A stretch of 64,000 nucleotides of DNA from NCBI GenBank assembly GCA_009693705.1, contig SHWS01000003.1, positions 20,872-84,871 on the forward strand, read 5' to 3'. Position numbers and translations under genes: made by a program. The DNA is from Pelagibacteraceae bacterium (GTDB lineage Bacteria > Pseudomonadota > Alphaproteobacteria > Pelagibacterales > Pelagibacteraceae). Positions 9,385 through 20,814 of this stretch are shown piece by piece (position 1 is the stretch's first letter; the number at the start of each line of letters is the position of its first letter). The notes under the pieces are model-generated. The model was given only the letters and a program-made list of their open reading frames with translations, made no database searches and was not told the DNA's origin.

Positions 9385-10596
9385 TTATACTTTTTCAAAA
9401 ATTAATGTTGCATTTGTTCCACCAAAACCAAAACTATTAGACATAACGGCATTTAGAGTAATCCCTGTTTCTATTTTAGTTATAATTGGATATTTTTTAG
9501 CTTCATCATCCATTTCATTAATATTAGCGGATCTTGCGATAAAATTATTTTTCATCATTATTAAACAATATATAGCTTCGTGAACTGAGGCAGCCCCCAA
9601 CGGATGACCTGATAAAGATTTTGTTGAACTTATCTTTGGAACTTGATTTTTAAAAACTTCTCCAATCGCTTTTAGTTCAGTAATATCTCCTATTGGTGTT
9701 GATGTTCCATGAGTATTGATATAGTCAATTTTTTTTTTAGTAGTAGCTAAAGCCATCTTCATACATCTTTCGGCACCTTCACCAGATGGAGCTACCATAT
9801 CATGCCCGTCTGAAGTTGCTCCATATCCTGTTAATTCAGCGTATATTTTAGCACCCCTTGCCATTGCATGTTCATATTCCTCAAGTACCAAAACACCACC
9901 ACCACCAGCAATTACAAAGCCATCTCGAGTTTTATCATATGCTCTTGAAGCTTTTTCTGGAGTGCTGTTATATTTTGAGGATAATGCCGTCATGGCATCG
10001 AACATTGCGGTCATTGCCCAGTGAAGCTCCTCACTTCCACCTGCAAAAACAATATCTTGTTTTTCCATTTGAATCAGTTCCATTGAGTGACCAATGCAGT
10101 GACCACTAGTTGCACATGCTGAACTCATGGTATAACTTATACCTTTAATTTTAAAAGGCACTGCTAAAGTAGCAGAAGAAGTGCTTGCCATAGTTCTTGG
10201 AACAATAAAGGGTCCCATAAGTTTTGGAGTTTTAGCTCTGGTTTTATCAACTGATGTAACAACGTTTTCAATTGACGGACCACCTGAACCCATAACAATT
10301 CCAGTTTTAAAATTACTTACTTCTTTATCCTCTAGACCGGAGTCTTTGATGGCTTCTTTCATCGCGATATAATTATAGGCAGAGCCAGAACCCATAAATC
10401 TAATAGTTTTTCTATCTATGTGATCCTCGAGTTTGATATTTGGTTTACCATGAATGTTACTTTTTAAGTTAAGTTCTTTATACTCCTCAGAAAAAGATAT
10501 GCCTGATTTAGAATTAATAAGTGATTGATAAACTTCTTGTTGATTATTTCCTAAACAAGATACGATTCCAATACCTGTAATAACTACTCTTCTCAT
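9385..10596 (-). CDS. fabB: beta-ketoacyl-ACP synthase I
   Basis: Condensing enzyme that elongates cis-3-decenoyl-ACP, needed with FabA for unsaturated fatty acids. At 403 residues it has normal length. The active-site cysteine lies in [10 protein letters not shown], and the two histidines in [11 protein letters not shown] and [11 protein letters not shown]. The glycine-rich C-terminal [11 protein letters not shown] is present. The ATG shares one base with the fabA stop. Co-location with fabA argues for FabB rather than FabF. Confidence 0.96.
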   Translation of the reverse strand: MRRVVITGIGIVSCLGNNQQEVYQSLINSKSGISFSEEYKELNLKSNIHGKPNIKLEDHIDRKTIRFMGSGSAYNYIAMKEAIKDSGLEDKEVSNFKTGIVMGSGGPSIENVVTSVDKTRAKTPKLMGPFIVPRTMASTSSATLAVPFKIKGISYTMSSACATSGHCIGHSMELIQMEKQDIVFAGGSEELHWAMTAMFDAMTALSSKYNSTPEKASRAYDKTRDGFVIAGGGGVLVLEEYEHAMARGAKIYAELTGYGATSDGHDMVAPSGEGAERCMKMALATTKKKIDYINTHGTSTPIGDITELKAIGEVFKNQVPKISSTKSLSGHPLGAASVHEAIYCLIMMKNNFIARSANINEMDDEAKKYPIITKIETGITLNAVMSNSFGFGGTNATLIFEKV

Positions 10597-11096
10597 TATT
10601 TAAATAAACCTACTTTTAAACTATCAGCTGAATATATTTTTTTGTTGTCTGCCATAACAACTCCGTTTGCAAGACCTACGGTAGTTCCACCTGGTGAGAT
10701 TATTTTTTTCATATTAATTTCATATTTAATTTTTTTAACATTTCTTAAAACTTCTCCTATAAATTTTACAGTTCCAACTCCAAGAGCTCTTCCTTTTCCA
10801 GGATTTCCAAGCCATCCCAGATAAAATCCAACTAACTGCCACATCGCATCAAGCCCCAAACATCCTGGCATAACCGGGTCATCTTTAAAGTGACAATTAA
10901 AGAACCAAAGATCTGTTTTAATGTCCAACTCTGCTTTTATAAATCCTTTATTAAAAGCTCCATTATTATCCGTAATTTCAATTATTCTATCAAACATTAG
11001 CATAGGAGGTAGGGGTAATTTGGCATTGCCTGGGCCAAAAAGTTCACCATTTCCACAACTTATAAGCTCATCATATGAATATGAGTTTTTTTTCAT
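10596..11096 (-). CDS. fabA: 3-hydroxydecanoyl-ACP dehydratase/isomerase
   Basis: Hot-dog enzyme that dehydrates 3-hydroxydecanoyl-ACP and isomerises the product to cis-3, the branch point to unsaturated fatty acids. At 166 residues it shows the FabA active-site block [19 protein letters not shown] with the catalytic histidine and aspartate, followed by [11 protein letters not shown]. First gene of the leftward fabA-fabB-fabI operon, divergent from irr across an 83-base spacer that contains an Irr-box-like palindrome. Iron control of this operon is therefore possible but unproven. Confidence 0.97.
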   Translation of the reverse strand: MKKNSYSYDELISCGNGELFGPGNAKLPLPPMLMFDRIIEITDNNGAFNKGFIKAELDIKTDLWFFNCHFKDDPVMPGCLGLDAMWQLVGFYLGWLGNPGKGRALGVGTVKFIGEVLRNVKKIKYEINMKKIISPGGTTVGLANGVVMADNKKIYSADSLKVGLFK

Positions 11097-11149
11097 AAAA
11101 TTTGAGTAATCTTAATACTTGATTTGAAATAAATATAATATAGAAATAG

Positions 11150-11166
11150 TTTAGAACCGTTATAAA
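11150..11166. promoter_or_regulatory. Irr-box (iron control element)-like palindrome, fabA/irr spacer
   Basis: TTTAGAA-CCG-TTATAAA. The known alphaproteobacterial Irr site (ICE/Irr-box, consensus from memory about TTTAGAA-n3-TTCTAAA) differs at one half-site base. The right half doubles as a possible -10 (TATAAA, 11161-11166) for irr, whose GTG lies 13 bases downstream. This suggests irr autoregulation and possibly control of the divergent fabA operon. Confidence 0.6.
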
Positions 11167-11179
11167 ATAAGGATATAAA

Positions 11180-11584
11180 GTGGATTTTGCAGACAAATTA
11201 AGAGCTTCTGGATTGAGGCCTACCAAACAAAGACTTAGAATTTGTAAAACTTTGTTTGACAGAGATAAGACTTTTCACTTTTTAGTCAAAGATTTAGTCG
11301 AAACATTAAATGAAAAAACTGAAGATCAAAAAATATCAGTAGCGACAGTTTATAATACTGTTCATGCATTTAAAAAATCTGGTTATTTAAAACAATTAAA
11401 TATCGATCCAAATCATAATTATTTTGATACTAACATTTCCCATCATCATCATTTTTTTGATGAGTCTACAAAAGAGCTTATCGATCTAAACAATGATCAA
11501 GTTGAAAAAATTGAAATAAAAAAAACTTTACCAGGAAAGACCATTAGCTCTGTTGAAATTCTAGTAAAAGTTGAAAATAAGTAA
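11180..11584 (+). CDS. irr: Fur-family iron response regulator Irr
   Basis: DNA-binding regulator of the Fur superfamily. In alphaproteobacteria Irr senses haem/iron and mainly represses haem-using and iron-using genes under iron limitation. At 134 residues it begins with GTG (VDFADKLRASGLRPTKQRLRI), the usual start of the Fur winged helix. SVATVYNTVHAFKKSGYLKQL is the recognition helix region, and the histidine-rich SHHHHFF corresponds to the Irr metal/haem site. The N-terminal haem regulatory motif of Bradyrhizobium Irr (GCPWHD-like) is absent, as in many Irr proteins. Location next to fabA and presence of Irr-like boxes support Irr over Fur or Zur. Confidence 0.9.
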   Translation: MDFADKLRASGLRPTKQRLRICKTLFDRDKTFHFLVKDLVETLNEKTEDQKISVATVYNTVHAFKKSGYLKQLNIDPNHNYFDTNISHHHHFFDESTKELIDLNNDQVEKIEIKKTLPGKTISSVEILVKVENK

Positions 11585-11614
11585 TTCTTATATCAATATT
11601 AAAAATTTTTATTC

Positions 11615-11642
11615 TTGACTTTCTTTTTAGAATGATTATAAA
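11615..11642 (+). promoter_or_regulatory. katG promoter overlapped by an Irr-box-like site
   Basis: TTGACT (11615-11620) and TATAAA (11637-11642) are separated by 16 bases and form a good sigma-70-type promoter 25 bases before katG. The palindrome TTTAGAA-TGA-TTATAAA (11626-11642) fills the spacer and the -10. It has the same half-sites as the box in front of irr. A repressor bound there would block polymerase, which fits Irr repressing a haem enzyme when iron is scarce. Confidence 0.65.
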
Positions 11643-11655
11643 CTATATATTATAA

Positions 11656-13875
<2,220 letters not shown>

Positions 13876-13889
13876 AATATAATTAAGTT

Positions 13890-14483
13890 ATGGCTCAAAT
13901 TTCTTTTGATGATTTTTATCAAGTACCAAATCTTAAGTTTGACATTAAAAGACTAAGATCTGACTTAGAAATAATATTAAAAAAAAAAAAATTTAATTCT
14001 CCAGGCATAACACATTTTGGTGCCATACCTTTAAATCAAATACCTAATGATGAAGAATCTATAAAGGGTCATAATATTAGAGGAAAATATTGGACAATTC
14101 CTGATGAAACTGGAAAAGAAGTATCTAGGGATTTTGATATAGATGAGTCTAAATATACTCAATTAATACCTGAATTTCACGATACTTATTTCAAAGAAGT
14201 ATATGATACTTTAAGGAAGAAATTTAAACTTGGTAGAGTAAGATTGTTGTTAAAGGAACCAAGATCGACTCTAAGCTGGCATAAAGACCCGGAACCAAGA
14301 TTGCATATCCCAATTATAACTAATTTAGGATGTTCTATGGTGATTGAAAATATCGCTAAACACATGCCAGCAGATGGAACTGTGACCATTACTAATAATA
14401 CTAAATATCATAATTTTTTTAATGGTGGTGAGCAGGATAGAATACATTTAGTAGCCTGTGTGTTAGAAAATCCATTTAATTAA
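13890..14483 (+). CDS. aspartyl/asparaginyl beta-hydroxylase-like 2-oxoglutarate/Fe(II) protein
   Basis: Probable non-haem iron, 2-oxoglutarate-dependent oxygenase; substrate unknown. The double-stranded beta-helix signature is visible: H131-x-D133 (SWHKDPEPRLHIP), a distal H174 (KYHNFFNGG), and R184-x-H186-L-V, the family's 2-oxoglutarate-binding RxH pattern. At 197 residues it is a single domain without signal peptide. The first 120 residues are not recognised in detail. It follows katG by 14 bases and is probably co-transcribed with it, hence also under iron/Irr control. Both products use iron and oxygen chemistry. It converges on the SH3 gene with a 3-base gap. Confidence 0.75.
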   Translation: MAQISFDDFYQVPNLKFDIKRLRSDLEIILKKKKFNSPGITHFGAIPLNQIPNDEESIKGHNIRGKYWTIPDETGKEVSRDFDIDESKYTQLIPEFHDTYFKEVYDTLRKKFKLGRVRLLLKEPRSTLSWHKDPEPRLHIPIITNLGCSMVIENIAKHMPADGTVTITNNTKYHNFFNGGEQDRIHLVACVLENPFN

Positions 14484-14486
14484 AAG

Positions 14487-14948
14487 TTAATTATTAACTG
14501 AACCCCAAATGTCGGTGGTATTAACCCATCCATCAAAATCTTCAGATTTAATTTTGCACCAATTATTTTCACATTTTTGAACTATTAATAAGCGTCCTTT
14601 TTTAATTTGAGCAATTGGTTTTGAAAATTTAGAAGGTTTTTTAAATAAAATTTTATCTTGAGTTGCGATGATGGAGTTTGATCGCTGTAATTGCGATGAA
14701 TGTATCCATCCACTGTTATTTTTTAAATCAATTATTCTTCTAAAATTTTCTTTTTTATCTATTTCTTTTACGGGAAGATTTTTTTTATTGTAAACATATT
14801 TAACTTCAAATTCAAAACCTGGGCCGTACCGGACATTAACTTTATTTTTTTTTAAAGAGTAAAAAATTTCTTCACAAAAACTATTAGAGGAAAAACATAA
14901 GGAGAAAAAAATTATAAATATACTTTTTAGGATTAGTTGCATAAACAT
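14487..14948 (-). CDS. exported bacterial SH3-domain protein
   Basis: Small secreted or periplasmic protein of 153 residues. The N-terminal hydrophobic stretch LILKSIFIIFFSLCFSS followed by N-S-F-C-E looks like a signal peptide. Two SH3-like repeats follow: NVRYGPGFEFEVKYVY...GWIH (about 35-85) and a second ending in NNWCKIKSEDFDGWVNTTDI (about 95-150). Such SH3_4 proteins are often linked to cell-wall binding, but the function is unknown. The start lies in the last codons of the ThiF-like gene; an alternative ATG two codons later (14942) is equally possible. Confidence 0.8.
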   Translation of the reverse strand: MFMQLILKSIFIIFFSLCFSSNSFCEEIFYSLKKNKVNVRYGPGFEFEVKYVYNKKNLPVKEIDKKENFRRIIDLKNNSGWIHSSQLQRSNSIIATQDKILFKKPSKFSKPIAQIKKGRLLIVQKCENNWCKIKSEDFDGWVNTTDIWGSVNN

Positions 14949-15688
14949 TTTTTTCTCTTAATTAATCTTATTTTCCTAAAGTTTAGATTTAGTAAATCTA
15001 AAATTAAAATAAAACCATTAAGATTTTGACCTATTTTTAATATTTGTTTTAATACTTCATTGGCTTGCATGGTTCCAACTATTCCAGCTACCGTTCCTAA
15101 TACTCCTTCAAACTCACAATTTAAAATATCATTCGAAATTTTTTCTTCTTGATAAAAACATCTCAAACATGGACTGCTTTTCTTCAGAAAATTAAATGAA
15201 AAAATCTGTCCATCAAATTTGCTAATTGCACCTATTATAAGAATTTTTTTAAATTTTAAACTAAAATCATTAATTAAAAATTTTGTTTCAAAGTTATCAG
15301 ATCCATCCACTATGTATTCGTAGTTTTTAATAATTTTACTAAAGTTTTTATTATTTATCTTATGCTTATAAATATTAATTTTTGTTTTTGAATTTATTAA
15401 TTTTAATTTTTCTTGAGCAGCTTTGACTTTAAATTTTTTTAAATCTTTTTCATCATAGAGACTTTGTCTATGAATGTTAGATAGGTTTACTAAATCATAA
15501 TCAATAATACCTATTGTGCCAACACCTGCTCTAGTTAAAAATTCTGCCACAGAACAACCTAATCCACCAGCACCTATAATTAATACTTTTGAGTTTAAAA
15601 TTTTTTTTTGACCAATTGTTCCAATATTTTTTAAAATTATTTGTCTTGAAAATCTCTCAATTAAAACCTTATTTAGTCCTAAACTCAT
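14933..15688 (-). CDS. ThiF/MoeB/HesA-family adenylyltransferase
   Basis: Cytosolic E1-like enzyme that adenylates the C-terminus of a ubiquitin-like sulfur carrier (MoaD or ThiS type). It has 251 residues: RFSRQIILKNIGTIGQ at the N-terminus, the GAGGLGCSVAEFLTRAGVG nucleotide loop (39-57), then IDYDLVNLSNIHRQ and DGSDNFETKF, all typical. The first zinc cysteine pair is in CLRC. The second pair, normally CxxC near the end, is only C-L-C followed by N and the stop. Which carrier it serves cannot be told; neither moaD nor thiS is nearby. Confidence 0.88.
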   Translation of the reverse strand: MSLGLNKVLIERFSRQIILKNIGTIGQKKILNSKVLIIGAGGLGCSVAEFLTRAGVGTIGIIDYDLVNLSNIHRQSLYDEKDLKKFKVKAAQEKLKLINSKTKINIYKHKINNKNFSKIIKNYEYIVDGSDNFETKFLINDFSLKFKKILIIGAISKFDGQIFSFNFLKKSSPCLRCFYQEEKISNDILNCEFEGVLGTVAGIVGTMQANEVLKQILKIGQNLNGFILILDLLNLNFRKIRLIKRKKCLCN

Positions 15689-16122
15689 TTTCCTGTTGAA
15701 CCAAAACCACCCTCTCCTCTTATCGTTTCAGGTAGATTTTCAACTTCCTCAAATTGCATTTTAACCACAGGTACTAAAATCATTTGAGCAATTCGATCTT
15801 TATTTTGGATTAAAAATATTTCACTTCCATGATTATAAAGTATTACTTTAATTTCTCCTCTAAAATCACTGTCTATTGTTCCAGGCGAATTTAAAACGCT
15901 AATATTATTTTTTGCCGCCAGTCCAGATCTAGGTCTAATTTGTATTTCGTAATCTTCAGAAAAAGCTACAGAAATCCCAGTTGGCACCAAGTAAGATGAA
16001 TTAGGTTTTAATCTTATAGGTTCTTTAACATAAGCCATTAAATCTACTCCTGAAGCTCCATTAGTTTTATAAGCAGGTAATTCGACAGAAGGATTTAATT
16101 TTTTTATAAGCACCTTTGTCAT
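15685..16122 (-). CDS. dut: dUTP diphosphatase
   Basis: Hydrolyses dUTP to dUMP, preventing uracil incorporation and feeding thymidylate synthesis. At 145 residues all five trimeric-dUTPase motifs are present: ASGVDLMA, RPRSGLAAK, NSPGTIDSDFRGE, the KDRIAQMIL stretch and RGEGGFGSTGK. The start shares a base with the coaBC stop and the end overlaps the ThiF-like start, so it is embedded in the leftward ubiE-ubiB-coaBC-dut series. Confidence 0.97.
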   Translation of the reverse strand: MTKVLIKKLNPSVELPAYKTNGASGVDLMAYVKEPIRLKPNSSYLVPTGISVAFSEDYEIQIRPRSGLAAKNNISVLNSPGTIDSDFRGEIKVILYNHGSEIFLIQNKDRIAQMILVPVVKMQFEEVENLPETIRGEGGFGSTGK

Positions 16123-17327
16123 TAATTTAATTGATTGATTATTCTATCAACTATTTCTTCTGATATTTCAGATTTTTTTTTATATGTTAGGTTTTCTTTT
16201 TTTATTTTTTGATCTTTATAAAAGATTGTAACCTCATTAAAATCTGAATCAAATCCAATTGCATTATTTGAAACATCATTAGCAACAATCCAATCACAAT
16301 TTTTATCAGCTAATTTTTTTTCAGCGTTTTTTTCCAGGTCATTTGTTTCAGCTGCAAATCCAATAGTGAGTTTTGGTCTCATGGAATTATGATTTGATAT
16401 ATACTTCAAGATATCAATATTTTTTTCTAGTTTTAAGTCAAACCCATCTTGTTTTTTAATTTTATTTTTATACTTTTGAGTAATTTTAAAATCACCAACA
16501 GCAGCTGAAAAAATTGCAACATCAACTGGCAAATTTTTTTGTGTCTCAATAAACATTTCATTTGCGGTTTCAACTTTAATAAAATTAATATCATCATCAA
16601 CATTTAGAATTGATGGACCAGAAATAAGAGTTGTTTGAAAACCCTTCTTAGAAAGAGACTTTGCTATTTCATAACCTTGTTTGCCACTTGATTTATTGGT
16701 TATAAATCTTACAGGATCAATATACTCATATGTTGGACCAGCAGTAACTAACGCTTTAAATTTTTTATTTTTATTTTGTTCAAAAAAATAACTGTTAATT
16801 TCATTTACAATTGTTGTCGGATCCGACATTTTACCTTGACCGTATTCTCCACATGCCATTTCACCTATTTCTGGTCCAATAATTTTATATCCATAATTTT
16901 TTAATTTATCTATATTTTGCCTTGTGGATGGATGCTCCCACATTCTTACATTCATAGCTGGCACTAAATATACCTGCTTATTTGATGCGAGAATTACCGT
17001 AGTCGCTAAGTCATCAGATGATCCTTGGGCTAATTTTGACATAGTATTTGCAGTTGCAGGGGCAATAATAATTACATCTGCCCATCTTGAAAGAGCGATA
17101 TGATTCATTTCTGTTTCATTTTCTAAATTAAAGAGATCATCATATACTTTTCCCTGTGATAAAGACGCTACAGAAAGGGGCGTAATAAATTCTTTAGAGC
17201 TTTTAGTTAAAATAGTTTTTATTTCATTATCATTTTTTTTAAGTAATCTTATTGTTTCAAGTGATTTATATGCAGAGATACCACCACATATTATAAATAG
17301 TATCTTTTTATTTAAAAAATTTTTCAT
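16122..17327 (-). CDS. coaBC: bifunctional phosphopantothenoylcysteine synthetase/decarboxylase
   Basis: Two consecutive steps of coenzyme A synthesis in one 401-residue protein. The N-terminal flavoprotein CoaC part (1-185) has GGISAYKS, the catalytic histidine in MNHIALSRWAD, PAMNVRMWEHP and the active-site cysteine in MACGEYGQGKM. The C-terminal CoaB part (190-400) starts with VTAGPTYEYIDPVRFITN and contains the S-S-G-K-Q-G-Y-E nucleotide-binding stretch. It follows ubiB by 8 bases. Confidence 0.97.
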   Translation of the reverse strand: MKNFLNKKILFIICGGISAYKSLETIRLLKKNDNEIKTILTKSSKEFITPLSVASLSQGKVYDDLFNLENETEMNHIALSRWADVIIIAPATANTMSKLAQGSSDDLATTVILASNKQVYLVPAMNVRMWEHPSTRQNIDKLKNYGYKIIGPEIGEMACGEYGQGKMSDPTTIVNEINSYFFEQNKNKKFKALVTAGPTYEYIDPVRFITNKSSGKQGYEIAKSLSKKGFQTTLISGPSILNVDDDINFIKVETANEMFIETQKNLPVDVAIFSAAVGDFKITQKYKNKIKKQDGFDLKLEKNIDILKYISNHNSMRPKLTIGFAAETNDLEKNAEKKLADKNCDWIVANDVSNNAIGFDSDFNEVTIFYKDQKIKKENLTYKKKSEISEEIVDRIINQLN

Positions 17328-17335
17328 TTTGAGAA

Positions 17336-18916
17336 TTAAAATACTAATAGTCCGAAAATTACAAGAATTAATAAACCAATAATAGATTGATTTCTAAAAG
17401 CAATTATTTCAGATTTTTTATTATTTAGAGCGTTATAAGAGTTAGAATTTTGAGAAATTTGTCCACTTGCTAAAAATGTTAATGCTTGATTTGCTTTATC
17501 CATAATTTCAGGAAATTCTGGCAGCCTTTTAATAACTTCAGTAGTTTTATAGATTGTTTCGTTTAATGTATTGATTGGATCTTTGCTTTCTCTTAACCAA
17601 TTTTCAAGCACAGGTTTTGATGTGATCCAGATGTTTGTATTGGGATTTAATTTTCTTGCTACTCCTTCAACTACTACCATTGTTTTTTGCAACATTAAAA
17701 GCTGAGGCTGTGTTTGCATGTTAAATTTTTCAGTAACATCAAACAATTGTTTTAATAATTTTCCCCCAGATATATCTTTAACTGCTTGACCAAAAATTGG
17801 CTCTCCAATTGATCTCAAGGCTTGTGCAAGATCATCGATTGAGACCTCTTTCGGCACTAAACCCGCAAGTAGATGTACCTCAGCTACTTTTTTATAATCT
17901 CTTTGGATAAATCCAAATAATATCTCTGCTAAAAATTTTTTACTTATTTTATCGAGACGTCCCATTATACCAAAGTCTATTGGCACAATTTGACCATTGG
18001 TATCAATAAAAATATTACCTTGGTGCATATCAGCATGAAAAAACCCATCTCTTACAGCATGTCTTAAAAAATGTTGAATTATATCTTCCGCAATGACATT
18101 GGTGTCTAAATTTCTTTTTTTTAATTCTTCAGTTTCTCTAATTGAAACACCATCAATCCAATCAAGTGTCATCACACTTTCGCTAGTAAAATTCCAATAA
18201 ATTTTAGGCACTCTAAAACCTGCGTCATTCTTAGTATTTTCAGCGTATTCATTAGCAGCCGCAGCTTCAAATCTTAAATCCATTTCAAGATTAGTTATTT
18301 CTTTTAATAAAAAAACAACTTCAATTAATTTTAATCTTTTTGTTTTTTTGACAAGTGACTCGACAAAATAAGCAAATAACATCAAAGCATCTATCTCTTC
18401 ATTAAATATTTTTTTAATATTTGGTCTTAAAATTTTAATCGCAACATCTTTAATTGTGCCGTTATCCTTAATTTGAGCTTTATGAACCTGAGCTATTGAC
18501 GCAGCAGCTATAGGTTCGCTTAAATTAATTATAGAATTATAAGAATCTTGACCAAGATCTTTTTTAATAATTTCTTTTGCTTCATAAATTGAAAATGGAG
18601 GTAAACGATCTTGTAAATTTTCTAAGTTTTTCGATAACGATTCACCAATTATATCGGGTCGTGTAGCCAAAAACTGCCCAAGTTTTATAAATGTTGTTCC
18701 CATGGACTCCAGTGAGCTTGAAAGTTTTTCACCTTCAGTTTTGTTTAAATCTACTTCTTTTTTTTCAAAAAAAGAAATTGATAACAATTTAAATAAAATA
18801 GTTATTGAGATTGGTGGTTTTTGAAACTTTGATACAATATTTATAATATCTGATTTTCCAATTTTTCTTCCCAATTTAAATAATATATATAATTTTTTAA
18901 ACACTAGAACTTCCAT
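17336..18916 (-). CDS. ubiB: UbiB-family atypical kinase/ATPase, ubiquinone biosynthesis
   Basis: ADCK/ABC1-family membrane-associated ATPase required for efficient ubiquinone synthesis. At 526 residues it carries the KxGQ motif (FIKLGQFLATRPD), the alanine-rich loop AAASIAQVHKA, HADMHQGNIF, and the metal-binding DFGIMGRL. A hydrophobic helix (SIIGLLILVIFGLLVF) at the C-terminus anchors it to the membrane. It overlaps ubiE by 13 bases. With ubiE here and coq7 at 29.1 kb, the window carries three ubiquinone genes. Confidence 0.96.
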   Translation of the reverse strand: MEVLVFKKLYILFKLGRKIGKSDIINIVSKFQKPPISITILFKLLSISFFEKKEVDLNKTEGEKLSSSLESMGTTFIKLGQFLATRPDIIGESLSKNLENLQDRLPPFSIYEAKEIIKKDLGQDSYNSIINLSEPIAAASIAQVHKAQIKDNGTIKDVAIKILRPNIKKIFNEEIDALMLFAYFVESLVKKTKRLKLIEVVFLLKEITNLEMDLRFEAAAANEYAENTKNDAGFRVPKIYWNFTSESVMTLDWIDGVSIRETEELKKRNLDTNVIAEDIIQHFLRHAVRDGFFHADMHQGNIFIDTNGQIVPIDFGIMGRLDKISKKFLAEILFGFIQRDYKKVAEVHLLAGLVPKEVSIDDLAQALRSIGEPIFGQAVKDISGGKLLKQLFDVTEKFNMQTQPQLLMLQKTMVVVEGVARKLNPNTNIWITSKPVLENWLRESKDPINTLNETIYKTTEVIKRLPEFPEIMDKANQALTFLASGQISQNSNSYNALNNKKSEIIAFRNQSIIGLLILVIFGLLVF

Positions 18917-19608
18917 CCACTATGGATAGAAACCAATCCACCAGTTAAGTTTCTAAATAAACACTTTTTAAAATTGTTTTTTTTCATTAATATGATTAAT
19001 TCTTCTTGGTTAATAAAATCTTCAATACTATGAATCAAGTACTTATAAGGTTCATTTTCACCAACTAAAAATTTTCCGATTATAGGAATAAGTTTAGAGT
19101 AATTCTTATAAATAAAATTTAAATTAGGATTTTGTATTTTTGAAAATTCTAAACACAAATATCTTCCTCCAGGTTTTAAAACTCGATATGCTTCTGTCAG
19201 TGCTTTATTTAAATTTTTAGTATTCCTCAGTCCAAAGCTAATAGTGTAGTAATCAAACGAATTATCTGCAAAGGGTAGTTTTTCAGCAGAAGAAATTTTC
19301 CAGCGAACGTTTTTGTAATCAGATAATTTTTGTTTTGCTTTATTTATCATATTTCGGTTTGGGTCTACACACGTAACTAGAGAAGTTCCTTTAGTATTGT
19401 CTAAAAAAAGTTTTCCAATATCTCCCGTACCACATGCAACATCAATTAATTTTTTATTTAGTGAGGGGTTCATCATATTTACGAGAGTCTTTTTCCAGAT
19501 TTTATGAACTCCCAATGAAATAAAATCATTCATCAGATCATATTTATTATAAACTTGGTTAAATACATCTTGTACTAAACCTTTTTTATTTTGAAGATAT
19601 TGTTGCAT
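18904..19608 (-). CDS. ubiE: ubiquinone/menaquinone C-methyltransferase
   Basis: SAM-dependent methyltransferase acting on the demethylated quinone ring. At 234 residues, the V-x-x-V-F-x-x-V-x-x-K-Y-D-L-M-N-D start, the SAM motif DVACGTGDIGK, FGLRNTKN and EAYRVLKPGGRYLCLEF are all UbiE-like. It is the first gene of the leftward ubiE-ubiB-coaBC-dut series and divergent from mutM across 31 bases. Only ubiquinone is likely in an aerobic marine alphaproteobacterium, which is inference. Confidence 0.96.
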   Translation of the reverse strand: MQQYLQNKKGLVQDVFNQVYNKYDLMNDFISLGVHKIWKKTLVNMMNPSLNKKLIDVACGTGDIGKLFLDNTKGTSLVTCVDPNRNMINKAKQKLSDYKNVRWKISSAEKLPFADNSFDYYTISFGLRNTKNLNKALTEAYRVLKPGGRYLCLEFSKIQNPNLNFIYKNYSKLIPIIGKFLVGENEPYKYLIHSIEDFINQEELIILMKKNNFKKCLFRNLTGGLVSIHSGWKF

Positions 19609-19639
19609 AAATTTTTTTTTATTATCAATATAGTGCTAA

Positions 19640-20503
19640 ATGCCAGAATTACCAGAAGTAGAAATTATAAGACAATCTCTTAATAAAAAAATAAAACAAA
19701 AAAAGGTTTTAAAAGTAATTATTAGAAATAGAAATTTAAGATTTAAAATACCATTAAATTTTGAGAGCCATCTTAAAGAAAAAAAAATAACCAAGGTAGA
19801 GAGATTTTCAAAATACTTAATTTTAAATATTTCAGATAACAGCTTTTGTATGATTCATTTAGGAATGTCAGGAACTATTCATATATTGGATAATAAAAAA
19901 TTACTGAAACTTACAAATACTAGTTTTTATAACTCCCCATTTTTACCTAAAAAGCATAATCATGTAGAAATAATATTTAATAATTTTAAGATAATTTATA
20001 ACGATCCAAGACGATTTGGGTTTATTCAAATTATTAAAAATAAAGAAGAATTAAAAGAAAGATTTAGACATTTAGGCCCAGAACCCTTTGATGTTAAATT
20101 CGACATAGATTATGTTTATAATTATTTTAAAAAAAGAAAAAAAAATATTAAAAATTTTTTAATTGACCAAAATTTTGTTTCAGGAATAGGAAACATTTAT
20201 GCAAGTGAAATTTTATTTTTAAGCAAAATAAATCCTTCAACAAATGCAAATTTATTAAATAAATTAGAATGTCAGAAAATTATTTTTTATGCTAAAAAAG
20301 TTTTATTAAAAGCTATTGAAAAAGGTGGATCAAGCATACAAAATTTTACAAATACATCTGGTGTAGAGGGAAACTTTCAAAAAAATTTTAATGTCTATCA
20401 AAGAGAAGGATTAGCTTGTAAAACTATTGGATGTACTGATTTAATTACAAAAAATATTATTTCAAAAAGATCAACTTTTTTTTGTAATACTTGTCAAAAA
20501 TAA
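19640..20503 (+). CDS. mutM: formamidopyrimidine-DNA glycosylase
   Basis: Base-excision repair enzyme removing 8-oxoguanine. At 287 residues it begins MPELPEVE with the catalytic proline and glutamate right after the initiator Met. HLGMSGT is conserved. The C-terminal zinc finger is formed by cysteines in CKTIGC and FFCNTCQK. The mutM-rpsT-dnaA order is common in alphaproteobacteria (often with an enoyl-CoA hydratase gene between mutM and rpsT, absent here). The spacer to rpsT is 50 bases. Confidence 0.97.
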   Translation: MPELPEVEIIRQSLNKKIKQKKVLKVIIRNRNLRFKIPLNFESHLKEKKITKVERFSKYLILNISDNSFCMIHLGMSGTIHILDNKKLLKLTNTSFYNSPFLPKKHNHVEIIFNNFKIIYNDPRRFGFIQIIKNKEELKERFRHLGPEPFDVKFDIDYVYNYFKKRKKNIKNFLIDQNFVSGIGNIYASEILFLSKINPSTNANLLNKLECQKIIFYAKKVLLKAIEKGGSSIQNFTNTSGVEGNFQKNFNVYQREGLACKTIGCTDLITKNIISKRSTFFCNTCQK

Positions 20504-20553
20504 TCAATTATTTGATTGACCGATATAAATTCTCAAGTTATACCCCTGCCATT

Positions 20554-20814
20554 ATGGCGAATACTAAATCAGCAATTAAAAGAATTAGAAAAATAGCTAA
20601 ACAGACAATTGTTAATAAAGCTAGAAAAAGCAGATATAAAAATGCTTTAAAAAAAATGAATGTTTTAATTGAATCCAAAAAAAAAGATGAAGCTTTAAAA
20701 TTCTTACCAACCTTTAATTCAGAGCTCATGAAGATAGCAAAAACAGGTATTATTAAAAAAAAAAACGCTTCTAGAAATATTTCCAGAATTACAAAAAGAA
20801 TTTCTACAATATAA
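20554..20814 (+). CDS. rpsT: 30S ribosomal protein S20
   Basis: 16S rRNA-binding protein of the 30S subunit. The start is placed at the ATG at 20554 (MANTKSAIKRIRKIAKQTI), giving 86 residues, the normal length. An in-frame upstream ATG at 20491 would add 21 residues with no counterpart in the family and would overlap mutM. The sequence is very lysine-rich with a typical helical S20 pattern. Confidence 0.95.
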   Translation: MANTKSAIKRIRKIAKQTIVNKARKSRYKNALKKMNVLIESKKKDEALKFLPTFNSELMKIAKTGIIKKKNASRNISRITKRISTI

